Of a DNA stretch of 64,000 bases, positions 8,869 through 18,232 are shown piece after piece. Origin of the DNA: Saitoella complicata NRRL Y-17804 (Eukaryota; Ascomycota; Saitoellomycetes; Saitoellales; Saitoellaceae); contig NW_017566995.1 of assembly GCF_001661265.1 (NCBI RefSeq), positions 558,001 through 622,000 on the forward strand, in the 5' to 3' direction. The translations under genes and the position numbers were made by a program. The notes beneath the pieces are model-generated. The model was not told the origin of the DNA, searched no databases, and was given only the letters and a program-made list of their open reading frames with translations. The stretch's first letter is position 1, and every line of letters starts with the position of its first letter.

Positions 8869-10482
8869 ATGGGCAAGAACACCGACAAACTCTACGTCAC
8901 CGCATCAGAATGGATGTCGGGAGACCACTCCGCCTCCGGCGGTGTAACCGCCCGCAAACAAGCCCAAACATTCAAGAGGCTACCATACAACTATTGCGCA
9001 CTCTCCCTCCAACCATTCGAGCACCCCGTCATGGCATCCGACGGCACGATCTTCGATATCCGACACATCGTCCCTTGGCTCAAGAAACACGGCACGAACC
9101 CCGTGACGGGGGAGAAGTTGGAGGCTAAAGATTTGATCAAGTTGACGTTTGGCAAGAATGAGGCTGGTGAGAATTGTGATCCGGTTACGTTCAAGGTGTT
9201 TACCGACAACACCCACCTCGTCGCGATCAAGACGAGTGGGAACGTGTTTGCGTACGACACAATACAGCGACTGAACGTCAAACAGAAGAACTGGCATGAT
9301 CTCGTAACGGACGAGGTGTTCACAAAGAAAGATATCGTCACGATCCAGGATCCACATAATCTGCAGCAGAGGGATATGTCGACATTCAAATACCTGCAAG
9401 AAGGGAAGTCGACACCAGCACAGGACGCAAAAGACGAAGAAGCAAAGGATTTGTTGAGTGGGATCAATACGGCCGCAACAGGCTCAGCAGCAAAGATCCT
9501 CAAAGCACGACAAGCCGTCGCAAACTTCCGCTCAAAATCCTCCAACCTAAGCACCAACCCAGCCCTCCACAACCCACCTCCCAAACCCTACAACGCCGCA
9601 ATCTACACAACAGGAATGACAGCCGCCTCCCTAACCTCCACCTCCATAACCCCCCAAACAAGCACTAACCTCGCAATCCTCTCAGAAGAGGACTATCTGC
9701 TGGTACCAAAACGCGTCAAACACAAAGGCTACGCACGGATCCAAACATCCCACGGCTCACTCAACATCGAACTGGACCCCACGCACGCTCCTAAGGCTGT
9801 GTATAATTTCGTGCAGTTGAGTAAGGGGGGAAAGTATAATGGTGTCGTATTCCACCGGAATATTCCGGGCTTCATGATTCAGGGCGGAGATCCTACGGGT
9901 ACGGGTCGGGGTGGAAAGAGCTTCTGGGGAAAAGATTTCGCGGACGAATTGGGCGGCCCACGGCGCCACGACGAACGCGGAACGCTATCAATGGCAAACC
10001 GCGGTAAAAACACGAATTCGTCACAATTTTTCATCACGTACGGGCCTGCCTCGCATCTCGACAACAAGCATACCATCTTTGGCCGCGTGGTGGGTGGGAT
10101 GGAGGTTCTTGACGCTTTAGAGCGGGTTCCGGTCGATTCTGGTGATCGACCCGTGCGGGAGGTGAAGATGGTTGATGTTGTTGTTTATATTGATCCGTTT
10201 GAGGAATTCCATAAGGAGCGACTTGAGCGGGAGGAAAAAGAGCAGAGGGAAGCCGAGGAGGCGAAGGTTGTAAAGGAGGATGATGTGAAGACTTGGACAG
10301 GGAGGAGTGTTGCTGGCGCTGGGGCAAAGAAGATTGAGGCACCGGGAGCTGGTGTTGGGAAGTATTTGGCGGAGGCGTTGAAGCAGCAACGGCAACAGGA
10401 GGGCTCGAGTGAGGGAGAGACTCAGGAGCCGGCGAAGAAGAAGCGGAAAGCAGGTGGGTTTGGGGATTTCTCGTCGTGGTAG
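8869..10482 (+). CDS. U-box cyclophilin, PPIL2/Cyp8 type peptidyl-prolyl isomerase
   Basis: This intronless gene of 537 codons combines two domains. An N-terminal U-box/RING-like region at about residues 38-110 reads LPYNYCALSLQPFEHPVM and then FDIRHIVPWLKKHGTNPVTG. A cyclophilin domain at about 285-450 carries FHRNIPGFMIQGGDPTGTG, NSSQFFIT and LDNKHTIFGRV. The catalytic Arg (FHRN) and the Phe/Gln/His pocket residues are present, but the tryptophan that confers strong cyclosporin binding in CypA is replaced by a histidine (SHLDNKH). This domain order is specific to the PPIL2/Cyp60 family, found in spliceosomes and thought to act as an E3 ligase. The C-terminus is charged, ends in a basic patch (KKKRKAGG) and is probably nuclear. 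It is divergent from HEM3. Confidence 0.93.
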   Translation: MGKNTDKLYVTASEWMSGDHSASGGVTARKQAQTFKRLPYNYCALSLQPFEHPVMASDGTIFDIRHIVPWLKKHGTNPVTGEKLEAKDLIKLTFGKNEAGENCDPVTFKVFTDNTHLVAIKTSGNVFAYDTIQRLNVKQKNWHDLVTDEVFTKKDIVTIQDPHNLQQRDMSTFKYLQEGKSTPAQDAKDEEAKDLLSGINTAATGSAAKILKARQAVANFRSKSSNLSTNPALHNPPPKPYNAAIYTTGMTAASLTSTSITPQTSTNLAILSEEDYLLVPKRVKHKGYARIQTSHGSLNIELDPTHAPKAVYNFVQLSKGGKYNGVVFHRNIPGFMIQGGDPTGTGRGGKSFWGKDFADELGGPRRHDERGTLSMANRGKNTNSSQFFITYGPASHLDNKHTIFGRVVGGMEVLDALERVPVDSGDRPVREVKMVDVVVYIDPFEEFHKERLEREEKEQREAEEAKVVKEDDVKTWTGRSVAGAGAKKIEAPGAGVGKYLAEALKQQRQQEGSSEGETQEPAKKKRKAGGFGDFSSW

Positions 10483-10680
10483 CATTGAGCATATGTAGAC
10501 TCGCAATGGCGACCAAAGTTCACACACGCGAAACCAGTCCATTCCTGCCTTCATGACCTAGGGAATCAATAATCCTAAAAGCAGTGGTACACCCCTTTTC
10601 CGATCCGCATTCCATTCCATACCATCCAAAAAAGCTATGTTCCATCCTATCCAATATCACGGGATCCTCCACGGCGGAAC

Positions 10681-12513
10681 CTACTGCGGCCCAACCTCCA
10701 CCACCCTCCCCAACCCCTTCGTCCTCCCCTCCCTAAACAACACCTTCTCCCCCCCAACCAAAAACTCCCCCCGCCGAATAAACCGAAACCTGATCCTTCC
10801 CCGATCCCCCGTCCTCAATATCTTCTCCCCCTCCTCCCGATCCAAAATCTCCACGACCTGTGCAGTCTGCGTGATCGAGCCGATATGGACCATGGCTTGG
10901 TAGTTTGGTTTTAGGGTGGTTGCGTGGTAGAGGACCAGCACTTCTGCGACGAATTCGTAGATGGCGTGCGGGTGGGGTGTGGGAGGTTCGGGGATTGAGA
11001 GGAGGACTTGGCCTTTTCGGATATCTTTTCGCCGTAGGCGTTTCAAAGCAAAGGAGACACTCTGTCCTGGGGTAGCGAAGGGCACGTTCACCCTCTTTCG
11101 CTGGATAGTTCTGACACCCACGCTCACGAATCCATCCGTCGCGTCTGGTCCTAGAAGAAGTGTATCCCCCGCCCGTACCGTACCACGCTCGATGACGCCA
11201 GAGACGACCGCGCCAACGAATGGGACAGAAAAAGTATCGCTTACGCGGAATAGAACAGGTTCGTCTGCGCCGTGCGTCAGAGTCGGGACGGGAAGGATAT
11301 TGAGAAAAGAGCGAACGAAATCCAAGCCCTGTCCCGTGACGTTCGAGACTTGAAATATAGGGCAAACGCGCTGCGACGCAGAGAAGTGCATCCCGCTCGT
11401 GACGGCTTCGTCCATACTCCCGATGAACAGCGGCATCTTGCGCACACCAGGACTTTTGAGGATTTTGGTGAGTTGGGTGATCGTCGCTTGGAGGACCGGA
11501 GCAGGACACATGTCGATCTTGGTGATGACGACAAAAACGGGGACGTTGAGAGCTAACGCGATTCCGAGATGCTCTTTACTCATCCCGACGAGTCCGGCGT
11601 TCGCACCGACCATAAGCATGCAGTAGTCGGGTAAATGACCGACCATCCCGAACACCGTCGTTTTCAAGTACTTCTCATGGCCGGCCAAGTCAATGAATGA
11701 AATCACCTTTGCAGCTTTCGCTGCGATATCCTCCCACGTCAACTTATGCACCGCACCAGTCGGGAGGATCGACTGTGACATCGGCGTAAACCCCAATATC
11801 TCATTCCCAACAGCCGAGGTCCGTCCCGATTCTGCCTCATGTTTATGCCTGAAAAGCGCTATTCTCGCTCTTCCGCGCCCATCATCAAGAGCACCTTTCG
11901 TTAGGACACCAAGCATGGTACTCTTCCCCGCATCCACATTCCCCACAACAGCGACCCTCACCTCAAGCGTATCCGTAGCCGCCGCACTCGTCCGTCGAAT
12001 CATAACCCTACTCGAACACCCATTCCCATCTCCCGTCGGCTCACCCTCTCTCCCTAAATTCCTCGTCGAAAGTTCAGAGAATATACACGGCGGCTCCATC
12101 CCCTCACACACCCGCCGCAGCGTCTCAACCGCCTTCTCATACTCCTCCCTCGAAAACCCAAAAGTCTTCCCTGAATCTCGGTCATCGCACCCGACTTCAA
12201 AGACAGCCTCGCCATGTCCCTCCTCCATTCTCTCCCCGATCATCCGCCGTAGGGGTCCGAGGGCTTTTGCCTCCCTCTCCGCCTCGTCTGGAATGTCGCA
12301 GAGTAATCGCTCTCGTAATGATAAACCGTCATCTGCACCCTCACCTTCACCGTCATCTTTCAATCCGAGATCAAGTGCGTCCAAGTCTGGTAACTCGATC
12401 CCCGCCACCGTACCCTTCTTAGCCAAGGCTGCTGGTGTTCCGCTGATCTCCGCTGCGAATGCAGACAGCGTCGCCGGCTTCGACTTCGTCCTCGTGGGAC
12501 TGGATGGACTCAT
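10681..12513 (-). CDS. GTPBP1/GTPBP2-like translational GTPase
   Basis: The 610-residue product has an N-terminal acidic extension and then a translational GTPase core. The P-loop GNVDAGKST is at 191-198, the G3 motif DLAGHEKY follows at about 280, and the G4 motif TKID at about 330. The segment after the P-loop, containing RARIALFRHKHEAESGRTS, is diagnostic of the GTPBP1 (GP-1) family, as is GFTPMSQSILPTGA. The C-terminal two-thirds are EF-Tu-like beta-barrel domains 2 and 3. Animal members bind aminoacyl-tRNA and the exosome and help resolve stalled ribosomes; the fungal function is inferred from that. It is a single exon with ATG at 12513, and it ends 198 bp from the end of the convergent cyclophilin gene. 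Confidence 0.9.
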   Translation of the reverse strand: MSPSSPTRTKSKPATLSAFAAEISGTPAALAKKGTVAGIELPDLDALDLGLKDDGEGEGADDGLSLRERLLCDIPDEAEREAKALGPLRRMIGERMEEGHGEAVFEVGCDDRDSGKTFGFSREEYEKAVETLRRVCEGMEPPCIFSELSTRNLGREGEPTGDGNGCSSRVMIRRTSAAATDTLEVRVAVVGNVDAGKSTMLGVLTKGALDDGRGRARIALFRHKHEAESGRTSAVGNEILGFTPMSQSILPTGAVHKLTWEDIAAKAAKVISFIDLAGHEKYLKTTVFGMVGHLPDYCMLMVGANAGLVGMSKEHLGIALALNVPVFVVITKIDMCPAPVLQATITQLTKILKSPGVRKMPLFIGSMDEAVTSGMHFSASQRVCPIFQVSNVTGQGLDFVRSFLNILPVPTLTHGADEPVLFRVSDTFSVPFVGAVVSGVIERGTVRAGDTLLLGPDATDGFVSVGVRTIQRKRVNVPFATPGQSVSFALKRLRRKDIRKGQVLLSIPEPPTPHPHAIYEFVAEVLVLYHATTLKPNYQAMVHIGSITQTAQVVEILDREEGEKILRTGDRGRIRFRFIRRGEFLVGGEKVLFREGRTKGLGRVVEVGPQ

Positions 12514-13055
12514 GTCTGAGTATATGCTGCTATGACAGCTGGGGTATGGGAGCGTTGTGGGTTACATGCTCAGACCGTACCGGTACGCGGCCAGAACGTG
12601 GGGTAAGCATTATCGAGTCATCGATTGACTAAGGCAAGGACGCGCAGGGAAGACACCGTAGGAGCCGTGATCCCCAGAGGACAAGTCAAGGAGGTAACGG
12701 ACACTTCGTAAAGGTAACCATCATCTTCTTCTTCCTAATATTATCGCTCACTAACTTTCATCTGCGTAACAAAAGAGCGCTTCTCCATCTGTTAAAAGAT
12801 GCCAATGATCCCAAGAAAAACGCCCGAAAACCCTTCGTCCTTTGCTCATCCCTTGACTTTTTATGCAATATAAATCCTCGCTGTGTCGTGGTTTTCCCTC
12901 ACGAGGATGTTGAGATTCCTCTTTGTGATAGAAAAACGCCTGGAACGCCCAATAAAGCCAATAGCCAAATTGTAAAACCCAAAAAGCACAAACAAAACAC
13001 AATCATCGCTTCATCCAACTCACATCAAGTCGACAGACTCACTCCGTTCGTCTGC
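12514..13055. other. Intergenic region, GTPBP1-like promoter / MFS 3' end
   Basis: About 540 bp lie between two minus-strand genes. The part near 12514 should be the promoter of the GTPase gene and the part near 13055 the MFS terminator. The middle (12700-12990) is visibly AT-richer than the genes around it. No gene is supported. Confidence 0.4.
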
Positions 13056-14537
13056 CTACTCCATCAACCTAAACGACTCCTCCTTCCCAGCCCTCCTCCT
13101 GTTCTTCATCTTCACGACCCCAACCGTAAACGCAACAACCAAAATATTCGCCGCCGCAACCCCCAAATTGATCCCATGTCCCTTCCTGTACGCCGGCGCA
13201 TCACCCGGCAAATAACACCACGTAGCAACAATCGCTCCAATGTTACCAAACGTCGTAACCAATGCCGTCGCCGTCGCGCGCTGAGTCCGTCCACGGACAT
13301 TGTTGGAAGCCCAGGAGAGGAAGGCTGGACCGAGGGGAAAGGCACCGAATGCGGCGAAGAAGACAGCGAGGTAGCGGATTGAGGTACGGCTTGTTGGGAC
13401 GGAGACGAGGAGTGCGTAGCCGATTACGATGAATGGCATCGAGATCAAGATCCACAATCCACGCTTCCGGGTCTTATCGGAGAAATACGCAAGAGCGACG
13501 GACCAGACACAGGCGAGCGCATAAGGGCCGACGGTCATGAGTTGAGCGCGTTCGGCGGTATATCCCATCGAGCGGAGAATAGAGGGGATGAATAGCGAGA
13601 AAGAGTTGATGGTGATTGCGGTGAGGAAGTATGCGAGTGCGCACAACCAGGTGTGAGAGTTGAAGACACAGCTCCAAACCGTGACGTGTTGCTCGCCATC
13701 CTCGTCGGTCGTGGTAGTCGAAGAAGACATATTATCGACGGCGATACGGCGCTGGGCTAATTCGCGTTCCTCGACGGCGAGCCACTTCGTCTTCTCCGGC
13801 AACTCCGGTAACCAGATCCATGCCATAGCACCAACCACAATCGTGATAATCCCCTCGAAGAAGAAGATATTCCTCCAAGTATGCACGGGTCCAAAAGTTG
13901 GTACGTGGACTAATCCGGACGCGAGCAGACCACCGAACGCACCGGAGAGGGAAGCGGAGGAGATGAAGACACCGACGCGGAAGAAGAGTTCGTGACGGCG
14001 GTAGTAGCAGCCGAGGTAGTACGTGATGCCGGGCATGAGACCACCTTCGAGGGCTCCAAGGACGGCACGACATGCGATAAGTCCAGCGTACGACTCACAA
14101 AACGCAGTCAAAAACGAAACCAAACCAAAGAGTCCAACAAGACCAGGAAGATAAAGCTTAGGACCAACGCGTTTGAGGATAAGATTCGAAGGAATCTCAA
14201 CAACGACGTAGAAAACATAGAAAACAGTGAGTGCGATATTGAATCGGTACCCCTTGAGATCGAGATCGGTTTCCATGCCCGCAATACGTGCGTTTCCGAT
14301 ATTCGCACGATCGATGAACGCGACGAGGTACATCAACGACACGAGCGGCAAGATCCTGAAATCCAATTTCCGTCTCAGGCGTTTTTCGGCAACGGGGTCG
14401 ATATCGCCGCCAATGGCATTCGGGTTTGCGTCTTTGTTCGTTGGGTCGAGGGAGGAGGAACGGGAGGAAGGGATAGAGTTGATCGCGGCATCGGGGAGGG
14501 TTTTCTCCAAGTCGTGCTGGTAAGTAGTAGAAGCCAT
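13056..14537 (-). CDS. MFS transporter, anion:cation symporter (Dal5/Tna1-like) family
   Basis: The 493-residue protein has about 12 hydrophobic segments after a hydrophilic, Ser/Asp-rich N-terminus of about 65 residues. RKLDFRILPLVSLMYLVAF followed by DRANIGNARIAGM at the first helix is the signature of the fungal allantoate/nicotinate/vitamin permease family. FRVGVFISSASLSGAFGGL and WRNIFFFEGI in helices 5-6 agree. These carriers import organic anions with protons at the plasma membrane; the substrate cannot be read from sequence. I chose the ATG at 14537 (MASTTYQHDLEKTL) rather than the farther upstream in-frame extension because family members begin with a short acidic tail. It is intronless, with an 860-bp upstream region that is long for this window and could hold nutrient-dependent control sites. 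Confidence 0.9.
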   Translation of the reverse strand: MASTTYQHDLEKTLPDAAINSIPSSRSSSLDPTNKDANPNAIGGDIDPVAEKRLRRKLDFRILPLVSLMYLVAFIDRANIGNARIAGMETDLDLKGYRFNIALTVFYVFYVVVEIPSNLILKRVGPKLYLPGLVGLFGLVSFLTAFCESYAGLIACRAVLGALEGGLMPGITYYLGCYYRRHELFFRVGVFISSASLSGAFGGLLASGLVHVPTFGPVHTWRNIFFFEGIITIVVGAMAWIWLPELPEKTKWLAVEERELAQRRIAVDNMSSSTTTTDEDGEQHVTVWSCVFNSHTWLCALAYFLTAITINSFSLFIPSILRSMGYTAERAQLMTVGPYALACVWSVALAYFSDKTRKRGLWILISMPFIVIGYALLVSVPTSRTSIRYLAVFFAAFGAFPLGPAFLSWASNNVRGRTQRATATALVTTFGNIGAIVATWCYLPGDAPAYRKGHGINLGVAAANILVVAFTVGVVKMKNRRRAGKEESFRLME

Positions 14538-15399
14538 CCTCGCTGCTGCTGTTGCACTCACTGGGTAAGCAATAGGCGACGGCGAAATGGTATGACAGAT
14601 CTGGCAACCTGGGGAACTGAGCACCCTTATGTACCCTCCCATCAACCCATCATCCCACACGAAAAAAAACGCGGCGATAGCTCTGGTGGTTCTCGACGTG
14701 CGGAGTGTCTCATCCACACCCGCGGAAAATCTCACAACGCGGCAAAACCGCAGAGTCACGCGCGGTGATTCGCTGCCGAACACTCAGCCTCCCAGTCTCC
14801 ACGGAAAATCGCCTCTTACCGATGAGCAGTTTACCCGAGCGCGTTGGGTCCAAAACTGATTGCAGGTGTCAGATAAGCGAACCAACCGAAGTCGAGATCG
14901 CCCATTTTGACAGGCCCGGCTACGAGGGCAGGTCAGTGCGTGACTTCGGCAATTGAGACGCGGATCACGTGCGGTGTTCGGCCTCGATGCGGAGCGGGTG
15001 TCATGACGTCGGTAGTTTGTCACAGCCGTCCTCAACGGTCGTGAATTGACATCGAGGTTTAAGAGTTGAGTGCAGGTTGGCGATGGGAGGTCTTGGAGGT
15101 GACATGGACATGGACATGCAAATCCATCGTATCAAGGCATGCGTATCTAATCCTCTTGTTGTACCGTCCACAATTATAGGTATCTCAATCTCAATGTCAC
15201 TCCCGCTCCCCCATTGCAAACTCCCACGCCGGGTATCACAAAAATGAAAAAACAAATCACCAGTGGTCACACCTATAACCGGGTATCCCAAACACACAAC
15301 TTTCCCCTCACTTCTCTGACCCAGATATATCACGAAACAAGTCAACCAGTCCATCCTACAAATCTCTCCAATCCCACCACAATATACTCATACTCACAC
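14538..15399. promoter_or_regulatory. Long upstream region of the MFS gene
   Basis: This stretch of about 860 bp runs from the MFS start codon to the stop codon of the GH72 gene, both on the minus strand. Near 15105-15120 the hexamer GGACAT/GACATG is repeated about three times. Several short ORFs occur, but none has family content. Confidence 0.4.
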
Positions 15400-17731
15400 T
15401 CACAACCCAACCAACCCAACAACGTCCCCCTCCATCCCACCAATAACAACCGCACCCACCAAAACTACAACACCCCAAACCCACCCCTCAACTTCCCTCC
15501 CCACGATCTTCACACCAGCAGAAGTCTCCTGCGTGACGATACTCGCACCACCTAGCCCAGAGTTGGAGGTGGATTCGCTATCTGTGTCGGTGAGGGCGGT
15601 GTAGGGCACAGCGGTGGAGTTCTTGGGGGTGGCGAGGGCTGCGGCGGCGGTGGTGTTGAGTTGGACGGAGCTGGAGACAGAGCCGGCGGAGTTGACTGTG
15701 GAGGAGGAGGCAGCAGAAGCGGTGGAATCGGAAGAACCAGTGGAGCTAGACTTGGAGCCCATACCAGAAGCAGCACCAGCACCAGTCCCGGAGGGTGCAT
15801 CAGCAGCCTTACCACCAGCGTTAGACGCAGAACCAGACCAAGTGTATCCAGTCATATTCCAAGTGGTCATGCCAGTACCCGAGTCAGTTCCGGCGCTTGT
15901 GGAGCTTCCCGTCTTAACGTTGTCGGAGGAGGAGGAGGAGGTGGAAGAAGAGCCAGATCCAGAGGAGCCAGAACATCCTGCGCAGCCTCCGGTGGTAGAG
16001 TTGGAGTAGAAAGGACCCGAGGCGGCGCCAGTCTTGCCAGACGTACCAGAAGATGAACCAGAGCCAGACGAAGAGCCTGAACCAGAGGTGCATTCAGAGC
16101 TTGATGTCGAACCAGAAGAAGACGAAGATGACGACACAGGCGAAGAAGTTGGCTTAACAGTCGTAGCCCCCTTCGGCGGCTCCGGCACACTCTGACTCCC
16201 CGCCGCACAACTCTCCTCCCGAACCCCACTCCCCCCAACCTTCCTCACCGGAATCTCCCCCTCCACCCTCCTCAATTCCCTCTCCAAATTCTCAAAATCC
16301 TGCAAGACCGTAACACTCCCCCCATTCACCTCCACCAACCCATAGTTCTTACTGTCCTCGACCCACTCGAAGACCAGACCACCAGAGAATACGGAAGTCA
16401 TGTTGGAGGAGTAGATTGAGGCGACTTCGGTGAAGGGACGGGGGGAGACGAGGTTACAGCCGTATTCGGAGAAGAAGATTGGGCGGGGGAAGGAGGTGAA
16501 GGATTCTGTGAGGTTTGCGTAGCCGGAGGCTTCGTAGTTTGAGTAGCCGCACCATTCGTACTGTGGGTATCCTCGTCAGTACTCTTGTCATGAACAATAC
16601 GACTAAGAAGTAAGAGAGTCACATACCTGGTTCAACCCGATGAAGTCAACGGCCTCGTTGGTCGGTCCACATGCCAAGTACTCGGACAACTGAACACGGT
16701 ACGTCAAGTCGTCGTTGGTCGCGTACCCAACCGGGATTGTACGAGGAGAGTTCTTGGCAATGTAGGCCTTCATGTCGCGAATAACGGCTTTGACATAGGG
16801 TGCCGCGAGGTTGTACGAAGTCGTGTCATTAATGACCTACAGTTATCCTCGTCAACATTCGCTATTCACAAGAAACCCTTCATCTCATGGGGAAGAGGAG
16901 GGAGAAGAAGGGGGTTCACGGCAAACCTCATTCCCCGCAAAAAAACCCAGCAAATTTCCATACCCGTCAAACGCATCAATCGTCTTATAAACATGCTCCA
17001 AATACCCCAATGTATACGTCCCACTCGGATCATACGACTCGATATTCTGTCCCTCCGCGGGTGTGTTGACATCGAGTATCAAATAAATCCCGGCATCGGC
17101 GAGGGCTGACATACATTCGTCGTGGTTGAGGGTGTTGTCGACGGAGTAGACGCGGATGGCGTTGATGCCGAGTTGTTTGAAGTAGGGAATGTCGCGGTTG
17201 CAGGAGGTTATGTCGGAGAGGGGGTCGGAGCCAGAGGACATTGCTGCGTTGCCGCCGACTTGGTCTGGGAAATAGTGCGTTAACATACATGCGTGGGGAA
17301 GGGAAGTTGGCGAGTGTACAGTCGACTCCCTTGATGTAGAACTCCTCCATGGTGTCGGTGTTGTAGAAGTGGTTGTCGTAGACCGCGATGTGGTTCCCGC
17401 CGGTGGAGGAGGAAGTGGAGGAAGACGAGGACGAAGAGGAAGAGCAAGAGGAAGCAGAAGCGGCAGCCACGGACGAGGAAGAAGACGAAGAAGGAGTTGA
17501 AGCGAGTGTAGTGGACGTTGTGGCCATGGCAGACGACGACAATGACATAGTAACGGTAGCCATCGTCGTCGAGGACGACGTTAATAAGGAAGACATAGCA
17601 ACCGTAGACGTAATCGTCGAAGTCGACGTCGTCATCGAGGTGAAATTGAGTGCGGCCCCGATTGAAGCGGAAGCCGAAGCGGAAGCCGCAAATGTGGCAG
17701 TTGGAGCAACCGTGGAAGTTAGGTTACCCAT
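15400..17731 (-). CDS. GH72 beta-1,3-glucanosyltransferase (Gas/Gel family), GPI-anchored
   Basis: Four exons (17320-17731, 16927-17264, 16627-16836, 15400-16560) join over introns of 55, 90 and 66 nt to give 706 residues. The first junction restores IKGVDYQVGGNAAMSSGSDP, the start of the GH72 domain; the others restore AGNEVINDT and GLNQYEWCG. The catalytic acid/base is Glu in FFAGNEV and the nucleophile Glu in IFFSEYGC. The enzymes cut and religate beta-1,3-glucan at the cell surface. Unusually, about 115 Ser/Thr/Ala-rich residues precede the catalytic domain. The C-terminus is also Ser-rich and ends in a hydrophobic stretch suited to GPI attachment. No X8/CBM43 module is obvious. The ATG at 17731 lacks a signal peptide, but the frame just upstream encodes one without an ATG, so the true 5' end is probably different. 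Confidence 0.88.
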
Positions 17732-18232
17732 CGTGCTCTTGCAAACGAGTCGAAGCTTTGCTGTTAGTGCAAGAGAAAAAAAAAGGAGAAGAAACGACAG
17801 AAGAGCTTGGTGGTCGGACGGGGAAAAGGGGCGGGTGTGGGTGGAGTGCGGATTTTATGGGTGCGACTGTCGCTCAGGAGGTGGCGTGGGAAAACCAGGG
17901 ATGGTCGTGTATGACGTTCCAGAGAGGACCGTGCACCGGGAACTCCAACACCCGCGGAATCAGGGGTTCTTCCCACGCTACCCAACACAATTGAAGGTTG
18001 CAGCATACCCACAATGCATCGAGGTGGTCGCAGATTGTTGCTTGCGGTAGTTCTTATGATCTTGACTGTTGGTGCCCATGACAGATCGACGTTTGTCCAC
18101 ATCAGAAGGCCATTTCACAACATCTTTGTACAGATAATCCATTCTGCGAGATCGATGCTAACCTTTCCATGCTCAACCATATCAAAAAGCCGAAAACGCC
18201 ATGCTCCTTAGTTCTCCCATATATTGTCCTGC
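17732..18232. other. Upstream region of GH72 gene / ELG1 3' end
   Basis: About 500 bp. Immediately upstream of the GH72 ATG, at about 17735-17805 on the minus strand, the GH72 frame stays open and is hydrophobic (see findings), so part of this region may be an unannotated first exon. A pyrimidine run followed by CTAACAG also lies here and could alternatively be a 3' splice site. The rest should be promoter and the ELG1 terminator. Confidence 0.45.

Noticed and set aside
16837-17319. A frameshift in the GH72 gene near 17290
   Set aside because: The apparent frame break disappears when a 55-nt intron (17265-17319) is removed, which restores the conserved GVDYQ...DPLSD segment.
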